NCBI GenBank assembly: GCA_018266775.1
Contig: JAFDZS010000011.1
Location: forward strand, 1-64,000
DNA length: 64,000 bases
From: Bacteroidota bacterium
GTDB lineage: Bacteria > Bacteroidota > Bacteroidia > Chitinophagales > Chitinophagaceae
Direction of reading: 5' to 3'
Below the pieces are notes generated by a model, which was given only the letters and a program-made list of their open reading frames with translations, was not told the DNA's origin and searched no databases. Position 1 is the stretch's first letter; each line of letters begins with the position of its first letter. Positions 56,642-64,000 of the stretch are shown here, one piece after another. The position numbers and the translations under genes are program-made.

Positions 56642-57322
56642 AAGAAGTCAACTTTGCATAGCATGTTCATCAACATAAAAGCCACTCGTTGCAAAGTTGC
56701 CTTCTTTCAAAAATACTTTTCAGCGTCTATTTAAAGAAGGCAACCCTGCAGGTTGACTTCTTCGGAAGCCTTCAATAATAATAATGTCTTCATTAAGAAG
56801 TCAACTTTGCATAGCAAGTTCATCAACATAAAAACCACTCGTTGCAAAGTTGCCTTCTTTCAAAAATACTTTTCAGAGACTATTGTAAAGAAGGCAACCC
56901 TGCAGGTTGACTTCTCCAGAAGCCTTCAATAATTGTTTTTTCTATTCATGGCGAAGAATACCTAAAATAGCCGCATGTCAAAAAATAGTGTCTTCACTAA
57001 GAAGTCAACTTTGCATGAATGTTCATCAACATAAAAACCACTCGTTGCAAAGTTGCCTTCTTTCAAAAATACTTTTCAGAGACTATTGTAAAGAAGGCAA
57101 CCCTGCAGGTTGACTTCTTCAGAAGCCTTCAATAATTGTTTTTTCTATTCATGGCGAAGAATACCTAAAATAGCCGCATGTCAAAAAATAGTGTCTTCAC
57201 TAAGAAGTCAACTTTGCATGAATGTTCATCAACATAAAAACCACTCGTTGCAAAGTTGCCTTCTTTCAAAAATACCTTTCAGAGACTATTGTAAAGAAGG
57301 CAACCCTGCAGGTTAACTTCTT
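56642..57322 (+). repeat. Four copies of a 121-bp four-way-junction repeat
   Basis: Copies at 56642-56762, 56795-56915, 56999-57119 and 57202-57322 each carry four half-sites: AAGAAGTCAACTTTGCA, TGCAAAGTTGCCTTCTTT, AAAGAAGGCAACCCTGCAGG and CCTGCAGGTTGACTTCTT. Each is complementary to its neighbours, so the DNA or RNA can fold as a four-way junction. The last two copies lie in a 203-bp unit that also includes AATAGCCGCATGTCAAA and AAGCCTTCAATAATTG. Two identical 68-codon frames across it are not credible genes. Confidence 0.95.
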
Positions 57323-57357
57323 TGAAAGCCTTCAATAATTGTGGAATGAAAAAATGA

Positions 57358-58197
57358 TTATGCAGTCTTTGCCGCTTCCCAGCCAATGATGGCTGTTTTG
57401 CGTGTGCTGCCCCAATGATATTGTCCAAATGAACCGGAAGATTGTATTACCCGGTGGCAGGGAATTAAAAATGCAACAGGATTATGGCCAATAGCTGTAC
57501 CCACGGCGCGCTGTGCAGCAGGTTTATCAATAACAGCGGCCACATCACTGTATGTAGCTAATTGCCCCATAGGGATCTTCAGCAGCGTTTCCCAAACTTT
57601 TAATTGAAAGCCGGTGCCTTTCACGTGCAGTTTAATGTCGTTGAGTTTACTCCAGTCATGCGTAAAAATGTATAGTGCATTTTGTTGCGCCATATCCATC
57701 ATTTGCCTGAATGTTGCCTGCGGAAACTGTTGCTGCAAAGCAGAGAAAGCAACTGCTGCATCATCAGCAAAAGCCATGTGGCAAATGCCTTTGTTAGTTG
57801 ATGCCACCAGTACATTACCAAAAGGGCTTTCAGCAAAACTGTAATTGATAAATAAATTTTTGCCACCGTTTTTATATTCGGCAGGTGTCATGCCTTCGAT
57901 GTTAATGAATAAATCGTGTAACCTGCCCGTGCCGGAAAGGCCGGTATCAAAAGCAGCATCAGATAACGTGGCTTTATGATCTTTCAATAATTGCTTTGCA
58001 TGTTCAATACTGATGTACTGCAAAAATTTTTTGGGGCTGGTGCCCGCCCATTCCGTAAATAACCGTTGAAAATGGAAGGGGCTCAGGTGTACTTTTTCAG
58101 CAACAGCATCCAGGCTGGGCTGGTCTTTAAAATGTTCCCTGATGAAAGCAATGGCTTCAGCAATGCGTTCGTAGTTAATGTCGTTTTGTTTTGTCAT
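57358..58197 (-). CDS. AraC-type HTH / methylated-DNA cysteine methyltransferase fusion
   Basis: A 279-residue protein of Ada-like design without the N-terminal zinc AdaA domain. Residues about 8-105 form an AraC-type double helix-turn-helix (AVAEKVHLSPFHFQRLFTEWAGTSPKKFL). Residues about 115-275 are an O6-alkylguanine transferase with acceptor cysteine in FLIPCHRVIQSSGSFGQYHWG. It may both repair alkyl damage and regulate a response. A second methyltransferase, without HTH, is at 25977-26489. Confidence 0.94.
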   Translation of the reverse strand: MTKQNDINYERIAEAIAFIREHFKDQPSLDAVAEKVHLSPFHFQRLFTEWAGTSPKKFLQYISIEHAKQLLKDHKATLSDAAFDTGLSGTGRLHDLFINIEGMTPAEYKNGGKNLFINYSFAESPFGNVLVASTNKGICHMAFADDAAVAFSALQQQFPQATFRQMMDMAQQNALYIFTHDWSKLNDIKLHVKGTGFQLKVWETLLKIPMGQLATYSDVAAVIDKPAAQRAVGTAIGHNPVAFLIPCHRVIQSSGSFGQYHWGSTRKTAIIGWEAAKTA

Positions 58198-58388
58198 GTC
58201 AGATAATTATACCACAAATATCATCAGCATAACAAAGGTAAAAAACCCGTTTCTTGCGGAGTTGAAAAGAATAAATATTCATCAATGAAAATTCTTCTTT
58301 AAAAATAAATGCTGCTACAACCCGGTTAAACCTTTCAGAAGCAATATTTAAATGGAAACACCTGTATTCGGAAAACAGGGGCTTATAC

Positions 58389-58414
58389 ATGGTCTGACGG
58401 CCACATCTGACCAT
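58389..58414 (-). repeat. Dispersed 26-bp palindromic repeat, single copy
   Basis: ATGGTCTGACG-N4-CATCTGACCAT, in reverse orientation and with one change in the right arm. It lies between the Ada-like gene start and the TPP riboswitch promoter. Confidence 0.8.
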
Positions 58415-58475
58415 GATGAAATATATTGCCGCAGATGCGCGGATTATTTATAACAACCCGAAACCATATTTCACC

Positions 58476-58483
58476 TACCTTTG
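58476..58483 (+). promoter_or_regulatory. -7 box of the TPP-riboswitch operon
   Basis: TACCTTTG matches the Bacteroidetes TAnnTTTG consensus exactly; the predicted transcript start coincides with the 5' end of the riboswitch. No good -33 TTTG is visible. Confidence 0.5.
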
Positions 58484-58487
58484 CCGC

Positions 58488-58606
58488 TGAACTCAAAGGG
58501 GTGCCTTGTTGTTAACGCAACTGAAATAAGGGCTGAGATTATACCCACCGAAAGCAATTTGCTTTCAATAACCTGATCCGGGTAATGCCGGCGTAGGGAA
58601 GAGGAT
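58488..58606 (+). promoter_or_regulatory. TPP riboswitch (THI element)
   Basis: The conserved core of the thiamine pyrophosphate aptamer is present in order: AAAGGGGTGCC, then GGGCTGAGATTATACCC, a variable hairpin AAAGCAATTTGCTTT, and ACCTGATCCGGGTAATGCCGGCGTAGGGAAG. It begins right after a promoter box and ends about 45 bp before the transporter start codon, where ligand binding is expected to turn expression down when TPP is plentiful. Confidence 0.95.
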
Positions 58607-58650
58607 AATACTGCACATTTATACTGCACCACTTTGCATAAAGCTTTTGT

Positions 58651-59286
58651 ATGCATCTTACAGAATGGTGGAACATATTGGTAAAAGAAATCGCTGAAAC
58701 CAGCCTGCTGGAATGGATGGCTGTGGCATTAGGTGTGGCAGAAGTATTGTATGCCAAAGTCAATAAAATATGGTTGTACCCAACAGGTATTGCAGCAACA
58801 TTATTATCCATCTACATTTATAATAATGCCGGTTTATATGCGGAAGCATGGTTGAATATATATTATGTGATCATGAGTATTTATGGCTGGTGGTATTGGA
58901 TAAAGAAAAAACATTTGCCTCCGGTGAAGATCACCGCATGCAATAACCAGGACTGGTTAATCACCGCAGGTATCACCATTGTTGGTTTTGGAATATTATA
59001 TTATCTGCTCAGAAATTATACCACATCTGTCGTTCCCGGTTGGGATGCATGGGTAAGCGCCACAGCATGGGCAGGTATGTGGCTGCTGGCCAAACGCAAA
59101 CTGGAAAACTGGATATTGCTCAACATCTCCAATGCATTTGCAGTTCCCTTACTGGTGTATAAACATTTGTTATTATACGCAGCCCTCACGGTGTTCTTAT
59201 TTATCATCGCAGTACAGGGCTATTACAAATGGAAAAAAGAATTACAACAGGATAAAATGATTGCTCCCGAAAATGAATACGCATAA
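58651..59286 (+). CDS. pnuT: PnuC-family thiamine transporter (PnuT)
   Basis: A 211-residue membrane protein of the PnuC family, which moves vitamins by facilitated diffusion. About seven hydrophobic segments are seen. Hallmarks are WLYPTGIAATLLSIYIYNNAGLYAEAWLNIYYVIMSIYGWWYW (family WxWP-like and YxxYGWYxW patterns) and KRKLENWILLNISNAFAVPLLVYKHL. PnuC itself imports nicotinamide riboside, but control by a TPP riboswitch identifies the PnuT branch, which imports thiamine. Its stop codon overlaps the next gene's start by 14 bases. Confidence 0.93.
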   Translation: MHLTEWWNILVKEIAETSLLEWMAVALGVAEVLYAKVNKIWLYPTGIAATLLSIYIYNNAGLYAEAWLNIYYVIMSIYGWWYWIKKKHLPPVKITACNNQDWLITAGITIVGFGILYYLLRNYTTSVVPGWDAWVSATAWAGMWLLAKRKLENWILLNISNAFAVPLLVYKHLLLYAALTVFLFIIAVQGYYKWKKELQQDKMIAPENEYA

Positions 59287-60376
59287 CATCCCACATCCCT
59301 CAACATTTATTGATGCAGCCGCAATGCAAACAATACAGCAGCATGCAGCAGCAGCAGAGCAATTGGGTACTTTACATGAAAAGCAATTGGATGTGATCTA
59401 TCAAAACAAATGGTTTAATCTTTATGTACCTGAACAATTGGGCGGATTGGAATGTACTTTGGAAGAAGCACTACAGATTGAAGAAGCAATTGCTTATGCA
59501 GATGGCAGCACCGGCTGGACGGTTACGTTATGCAGCGGCGCCAACTGGTTCGTTGGTTTTTTAGATGAAGAAATTACCGCATTATTATTCAACCATTCAA
59601 AAGTTTGTTTTGCAGGAAGCGGCAGGGCTGCAGGCATTGCAACAGACGGGGGAGATCATTACATCATAAACGGTTCATGGAATTATGCCAGCGGTGCCAG
59701 CATTGCCACCGCTTTTACTGCTAATTGTCATATTAAAAAAGACGGAAAACTTTTATACCATGAGGACAACTCTCCGGTAATACAAAGTTTTATTTTTTTA
59801 AAAGAAGAAGTTACACTTTTACCCAATTGGAAATACATTGGTATGGTGGCCACTGCAAGTAACGGATTTGAAGTAAAGCAATTGAAAGTAAGTAAGAACA
59901 GGAGTTTTGTCATTGGCCCTGAACATGCAGTATTACCCAATACGATTTTTCAATACCCGTTTTTACCATTTGCTGAAACCACTTTAGCGGTGAATCATTC
60001 CGGAATGGCCTGCAGGTTTTTTGAACTTTGCAGGGAAATACTGGAACAGCGTATCCATGAAACACATGCATACAGTCATGTAATGCAAACATTGAAAGAA
60101 AAATTGATCAACGCTGAAAAGAAATGGCAGTGGCACCGCACTTTATTTTACGCCGTTGTAAATAATTCCTGGAATGAACTGATCCATAAAAAATGTATCA
60201 GCCCTTCAACACTACAATCAATAAGCAGCATCAGCCGGGAACTTGCGGCAATGGCCAGGCATTTTACTGACGAACTGTATCCTTATTGCGGATTGGCCGC
60301 TGCAAATCCCGCAAATCCCATCAACCGGGTGTGGAGAGACCTCCATACGGCAAGCCAGCACGTTTTACTGCTCTGA
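59273..60376 (+). CDS. Acyl-CoA-dehydrogenase-fold flavoprotein, HsaA-like
   Basis: A 367-residue protein from the ATG at 59273 (an upstream TTG is less likely). It has the acyl-CoA dehydrogenase/flavin monooxygenase fold: VIYQNKWFNLYVPEQLGGLECTLEEALQIEEAIAYADGSTGWTV, GSGRAAGIATDGGDHYIINGSWNYASGASIATAF. The last is typical of HsaA/hydroxylase-type members that act on free, not CoA-bound, substrates. The usual C-terminal catalytic arginine motif of true dehydrogenases is not evident. Translational overlap with pnuT puts it under the TPP riboswitch, so it may work on a thiamine-related compound; that is inference. Confidence 0.82.
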   Translation: MNTHNIPHPSTFIDAAAMQTIQQHAAAAEQLGTLHEKQLDVIYQNKWFNLYVPEQLGGLECTLEEALQIEEAIAYADGSTGWTVTLCSGANWFVGFLDEEITALLFNHSKVCFAGSGRAAGIATDGGDHYIINGSWNYASGASIATAFTANCHIKKDGKLLYHEDNSPVIQSFIFLKEEVTLLPNWKYIGMVATASNGFEVKQLKVSKNRSFVIGPEHAVLPNTIFQYPFLPFAETTLAVNHSGMACRFFELCREILEQRIHETHAYSHVMQTLKEKLINAEKKWQWHRTLFYAVVNNSWNELIHKKCISPSTLQSISSISRELAAMARHFTDELYPYCGLAAANPANPINRVWRDLHTASQHVLLL

Positions 60377-60425
60377 AATTTCAGCTATGTTGCAGAAAAT
60401 GAGGTGGTAAAGCACCTTTTGGAGC

Positions 60426-60465
60426 AACGTTGTTGCAAATCAGCGCCCTTTTTGCAACAACGTTT
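60426..60465 (+). terminator. 14-bp perfect hairpin after the TPP operon
   Basis: AACGTTGTTGCAAA and TTTGCAACAACGTT enclose an 11-base loop; a TTT follows. It lies 50 bases after the flavoprotein stop codon. Confidence 0.8.
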
Positions 60466-60651
60466 AAATAAGTATATCGCCGTCAATACAGCTATTTTAC
60501 CACCCAGCCAAACATCATTTACCATTCATCATCCATACTTTTCCATTTGTACATACGCAAGTCCCGTTTATATCGAATCGCATTTAACAGAATTTTAAGC
60601 CGCTATATCTTTACGCCATCAATTTAAAAACGGAGTAAAACTCCAACAACA

Positions 60652-60729
60652 ATGAACAACAAATTTCTGGCACGGGTATTTACCCTGGTAAGGCTTAGGG
60701 AAAATCCACCGGGAATATCCAGCCTGTAA
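60652..60729 (+). CDS. Possible 25-residue leader peptide
   Basis: A short frame MNNKFLARVFTLVRLRENPPGISSL starts downstream of a TATCTTTA box (about 60605) and an ACGGAG/ACTCC mini-stem. It lies 93 bp upstream of the next gene, with a CTTACC/GGTAAG hairpin (60765-60780) in between. It could be a leader that couples translation to the operon, or it may be chance. Confidence 0.3.
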   Translation: MNNKFLARVFTLVRLRENPPGISSL

Positions 60730-60821
60730 TCTTCTACAAACAGTATGATGTTATGCAGTTGCCCCTTACCGTTAGGTAAGTGCAGGTGCAAATTTTATCC
60801 CCGAAAAAAGTTTATTAAACA

Positions 60822-61013
60822 ATGAACAAGACTAAACTGGTTTTTGCCGGTATGGTTACCCTTTTGTGCCTGTTGCCGGCAGCAACTAAAGTGGTGATGA
60901 CGATAGTGTATCAGTTGCAGCACATTCCCGGCGAAAGCGTGCAGGATTCTACCATGATGAACGATACACTGCTGCTTTATCCTGAAGTAGCACCCATAAC
61001 AGAGATGAACTAA
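60822..61013 (+). CDS. Short exported or membrane-anchored peptide
   Basis: A 63-residue protein, starting MNKTKLVFAGMVTLLCLLPAATKVVMTIVYQL. It has one hydrophobic N-terminal segment (about 6-30) and an acidic tail ending PEVAPITEMN. It could be a small transmembrane peptide. It is the first gene of a four-gene run on the plus strand that shares similar AACAACAAC-type leaders. Confidence 0.55.
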   Translation: MNKTKLVFAGMVTLLCLLPAATKVVMTIVYQLQHIPGESVQDSTMMNDTLLLYPEVAPITEMN

Positions 61014-61126
61014 AATTTTCTCCAGGTTGGTTCAGCCATAAAAAAAAGACAACACCAGTTGTAATGGCGGAGCCTTGCCCGGAACCAAATAAACAACAAC
61101 CATTATTAACAACAAAAACAACAACT

Positions 61127-61747
61127 ATGGCAAGCTTTGGAAAAAAAATCCTTTCGGCTTTTGTGGAAGTAACAGAAGAAAAAAAACCTGTTACAGCGCC
61201 GGAAGTAAAACAAGGGTACTCCACACCGGTAGTTAACCAGGCGGCGCAGTCAGAAAGCACCCGGCAAAAATTCAGCCAGTATTTCGACAAACTGTTCAGC
61301 GATGCCAACCTGCCCGGACCAGATTATTACGAGTTCTCAAAAATGACAAAAGCAATGACCACCATTGCCGATGAAAAAGCAAGGTTTATTGCAGCATTTG
61401 CAGGCTTAAGTGTACAGGGTCTGGATAAGAATAAACTGCTGGAAACAGCAACAGCTTACCTGAAAATACTGGAAACGGATGCCACCAATTTTAACGCTTC
61501 TGTAGATGCTGCGCTGAAAGAAAAAGTGCAGGGCAGAAGGGCTGCCATTGAAAATAAGCAACAGCGCATTGAGCAATTGAACCGTGAGATCAGCGACCTG
61601 CAGCATCAAATACAATTGCTGGAAGCAGAAGTAAAAGAAAGCGAAGAAAAAATTGAAAGCAATACCGGCGGATACCAACTGGCTTCAAATGAAATGCAGC
61701 AACAGGTACAGGATGATATTAACAAAATCAAACAGTACCTCTCTTAA
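61127..61747 (+). CDS. Coiled-coil cytoplasmic protein, PspA-like in organisation
   Basis: A 206-residue protein from the ATG at 61127 (MASFGKKILSAFVEVTEEKKP). Residues about 45-125 are helical (KFSQYFDKLFSDANLPGPDYYEFSKMTKAM), and 125-205 are a continuous coiled coil (KQQRIEQLNREISDLQHQIQLLEAEVKESEEKIE). No signal peptide or membrane segment. The architecture resembles PspA/IM30-like envelope-stress proteins, but I do not see convincing PspA sequence. It is probably part of one operon with its neighbours. Confidence 0.7.
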   Translation: MASFGKKILSAFVEVTEEKKPVTAPEVKQGYSTPVVNQAAQSESTRQKFSQYFDKLFSDANLPGPDYYEFSKMTKAMTTIADEKARFIAAFAGLSVQGLDKNKLLETATAYLKILETDATNFNASVDAALKEKVQGRRAAIENKQQRIEQLNREISDLQHQIQLLEAEVKESEEKIESNTGGYQLASNEMQQQVQDDINKIKQYLS

Positions 61748-61777
61748 AAAAATTGATCACCATTAAAAACAATAACA

Positions 61778-62770
61778 ATGATTGACACACTTAAACAAAC
61801 CAAAAAGCCCGGATGGTTCAGCGAACCCAAAAACGTGGCTACAACAGTGATCGGTGTTTCACTTTTTGCAGGCCTCGCTTATGGCTTTCTCACTTATGTG
61901 TTACCCTGGCTGGTTACTGTAACCTGGAACCTGGTGAACCTTATCATAGGCGGTGCGGTACTCGGTTTTCTCTTAATGATCGTTACCAATAAAAAGTTCT
62001 GGCGTGGCCTGAAATATTTTTCAGCATTCATTGCCAATTATACGCTTGGTTTAGCGATTGAACTGAACCCATTCAATATTCTGCAATTGAAAATTGAACA
62101 GGGTTATAAAGACAGGAATACGTTGTACCAGCAATCAGCCAAACTGAAAGGCAAACAAAGCGAGCTGATGGATAAACTGAAGGACAAGGAAAAAGAACTG
62201 CAGCTGAATGTGCAGAAAGTAAAAATTCTGCAACAGGAAAACAAGCCTTCACGGCAGATTGACCTTTATGCGAATAATGTGTTGCGCTGCCAGGAGTACA
62301 TCAACAATGTAACGCCGATTGTAGGCGACCTGAACAAACTCATCCAGTTCTCCGATACAGCTTATGAAGAAAGCGGTATCATGCTGGAAGATGCCAAACT
62401 GGATCTTGAAGCCAAGAAAGATTTGTATTACTCCGTAACTACAGGCCTTTCCGCTGTAACCAGTGCTATGAAGGCATTTAAAGGTGATGATGAACTGAAC
62501 CAGGATGCAGAAAAAGCATTGTCTGTGCTGAAGCAACAGATCGGTGAAAAGATCGGCCACATTAAATCGGCCATTGATGTCACCAGCCGTTTTATGGATG
62601 ATAAAGTGCTTGAAGATAAAGCAAAGTCTGCGCAGGCCATTGAACTCATCAACAGTTTCAATATGCAGCAGGACTTTAACTACACCAATAAAGCACTGGA
62701 ACAAAACAGCAATACCGGTAAACTGAAAGATGTAAACATTATCGATAAATACAGGGGCTTGTTAGATTAA
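61778..62770 (+). CDS. Membrane protein with long coiled coil
   Basis: A 330-residue protein with two or three membrane segments near the N-terminus (about 22-45, 48-70, possibly 80-95: GVSLFAGLAYGFLTYVLPWLV, LVNLIIGGAVLGFLLMI). A cytoplasmic coiled coil follows (about 105-330, starting KIEQGYKDRNTLYQQSAKLKGKQSELMDKLKDKEKEL). It is 30 bp behind the coiled-coil gene, suggesting the two proteins act together at the inner membrane. Function unknown. Confidence 0.72.
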   Translation: MIDTLKQTKKPGWFSEPKNVATTVIGVSLFAGLAYGFLTYVLPWLVTVTWNLVNLIIGGAVLGFLLMIVTNKKFWRGLKYFSAFIANYTLGLAIELNPFNILQLKIEQGYKDRNTLYQQSAKLKGKQSELMDKLKDKEKELQLNVQKVKILQQENKPSRQIDLYANNVLRCQEYINNVTPIVGDLNKLIQFSDTAYEESGIMLEDAKLDLEAKKDLYYSVTTGLSAVTSAMKAFKGDDELNQDAEKALSVLKQQIGEKIGHIKSAIDVTSRFMDDKVLEDKAKSAQAIELINSFNMQQDFNYTNKALEQNSNTGKLKDVNIIDKYRGLLD

Positions 62771-62941
62771 AAGCTGCCTGTATGGTGACAGCTGTACAAC
62801 TGTACAAGTGAGTGACACAACGATGTTGAATAATGCGTTGCTGTCCGTTCAAAAAAAAATCATCACTGCACGCAGGGCAGCAGTGCAATGTCAAAAATTA
62901 TGCCCTTCAAAATAATTAACAACAAACAAAAACATACAACT

Positions 62942-64000
62942 ATGGCAATCAAATTAAAACCCGCAGGAAAATTATTCATCATCGCAGCCGTTATCGGCGT
63001 TGGAATCGTTGGTGTAAGATGGTATCAAAACCGTCCAAAAGAAGTCAATCAATCAGTGGAAGTTGGTAAGGTAACTTTACCAGATGCTCCCGATGCTTCT
63101 CTTAACAATAACGCTGTGTTACTGCCTTTACCCACTGATGATAAAGCAGTGAATGGTGGCACACAAATGAACTGGGAACGTATGGCATGGAACAGTCAGT
63201 TCAGCGGTATGTATGCAAACGGTGGCGTGCGTACAACAAAAAATTCTTTGTTCGATAAAGCACACATTGATGTTACCTACACCCGCCAGGATGATTGTAA
63301 CAAACAGATGGCAGACCTGGTAAAGTTTGCCAGCGAGTACAAACAAAACCCCAATACACCCGGCGTGTTAATTACGTTTATGGGTGACGGTATGCCAGCC
63401 TTCATGACATCATTGTCGAAGGAGCTGGAACCTTTGGGTGCAGAATATCAACCCGTGATTTTACCCATTGCACACGGTAAATCTTTTGGTGAAGACCAGG
63501 TGATGGCGCCTGCTTCATGGAAGGTTGATCCTAAAAACGCCATTGGTAAATGTGTGGCCGGTGTATTACGTGATGGTGATGTAAACATCTTATTGAAATG
63601 GGCTGGCGACAACGGTTTAAAAGTTAACCCCGATGAAACCACCTATGATGGTACAGCCATCAACATCATTGCTGCCAACGACTTCCTGGATGCACCCAAT
63701 AAGTACATTACAGGTTATACAGAAAAAAGAAAATTGGTAGTAAATGGTAAAACAACCGGCAGCGATACTACTGTTGGTGTGGATGGTGTTGCTACGTGGA
63801 CACCCGGCGACGTAAATGTGGCTACAAAAAAAGGTGGATTGGTAACCATTGCAAGTACCAAACAATATGCGTCACAAATGCCCAATCAAACCATTGCCAT
63901 TAAAAAATGGGCCAATGACCACAGGACTGATATTGAGAACATGATCATTGCATTGGCACAGGCCGGCGACCAGGTACGTTCTTACAACGAAGCAAAAGCA
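62942..64000 (+). CDS. Periplasmic binding-protein-like, probable OmpA-type fusion (cut)
   Basis: 353 codons are seen and the gene continues past the window. The N-terminus has a membrane anchor or signal (about 8-25: KLFIIAAVIGVGIVGVRWY). The body (about 60-350) looks like a type 2 substrate-binding fold: MNWERMAWNSQFSGMYANGG, CNKQMADLVKFASEYKQNPNTPGVLITFMGDGMPAF, and INIIAANDFLDAPNKYITGYTEKRKLVVNG. Relatives elsewhere combine this with a C-terminal OmpA domain and sit beside membrane-stress genes. Here the C-terminus is missing, so that part is unproven. It follows the membrane coiled-coil gene by 171 bp. Confidence 0.8.
   Translation, partial: MAIKLKPAGKLFIIAAVIGVGIVGVRWYQNRPKEVNQSVEVGKVTLPDAPDASLNNNAVLLPLPTDDKAVNGGTQMNWERMAWNSQFSGMYANGGVRTTKNSLFDKAHIDVTYTRQDDCNKQMADLVKFASEYKQNPNTPGVLITFMGDGMPAFMTSLSKELEPLGAEYQPVILPIAHGKSFGEDQVMAPASWKVDPKNAIGKCVAGVLRDGDVNILLKWAGDNGLKVNPDETTYDGTAINIIAANDFLDAPNKYITGYTEKRKLVVNGKTTGSDTTVGVDGVATWTPGDVNVATKKGGLVTIASTKQYASQMPNQTIAIKKWANDHRTDIENMIIALAQAGDQVRSYNEAKA

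Noticed and set aside
56907..57316. Two identical small proteins of 68 residues
   Set aside because: Both frames lie wholly within the structured repeat and are identical because the DNA repeats; no start signal or family was seen.

Overview
The window reads as a chromosomal segment of a Bacteroidetes bacterium, most likely family Chitinophagaceae. The evidence is SusC/SusD outer-membrane pairs, TonB-dependent receptors with carboxypeptidase-like N-domains, many small lipoproteins, a Bacteroidetes-type long signal peptidase I, family genes such as the IS1096-passenger-like protein and FadL/OmpP1, TAnnTTTG-type promoter boxes, and few Shine-Dalgarno sequences. No tool was run: families are assigned by recognising motifs and overall protein similarity.

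Layout. 1-2.8 kb: the 3' end of one tRNA-Pro and a complete tRNA-Pro(CGG) flank a minus-strand AraC regulator - alcohol dehydrogenase - cupin operon. 3.3-6.3 kb: stand-alone TonB receptor. 7-17.4 kb: a mannan-type polysaccharide utilisation locus (SusC, SusD, TIG-domain glycan-binding lipoprotein, GH26 mannanase, GH130 mannosyl-glucose phosphorylase, GH51-like lipoprotein hydrolase). 17.6-31.8 kb: alpha-ketoglutarate semialdehyde dehydrogenase, NahK-like sugar kinase, NtrC-like regulator, signal peptidase I, cytidine deaminase, Ogt, CsaA, Lon. 31.8-40.8 kb: CCA-adding-type enzyme, MiaA, FadL-like porin, ProS. 40.9-44.4 kb: small minus-strand genes including an ECF sigma factor. 45-47.3 kb: an AT-rich accessory patch with a truncated ParE-like toxin, a PutAbiC-type abortive-infection gene and 38-bp direct repeats. 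47.6-56.6 kb: lipoproteins, hydrolases, a haem-motif lipoprotein, DJ-1/PfpI protein and OmpA lipoprotein. 57.3-60.4 kb: Ada-like regulator/methyltransferase and a TPP-riboswitch operon (PnuC-type transporter, acyl-CoA-dehydrogenase-like protein). 60.6-64 kb: an operon of a short membrane peptide, a coiled-coil protein, a membrane coiled-coil protein and a periplasmic binding-protein-like gene that runs off the window.

The most unusual content is not in the genes but in repeats. A 26-bp imperfect palindrome (ATGGTCAGACG-N4-CGTCAGACCAT, with a conserved central A-A or T-T mismatch) occurs 16 times in six places. It is single in some spacers, a seven-unit 40-bp array at 53.5 kb, and a four-unit 81-bp array that keeps an open frame across the 5' end of the GH26 mannanase. 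At 56.6-57.3 kb a separate 121-bp element is repeated four times and is built from four interlocking half-sites that can fold as a four-way junction.
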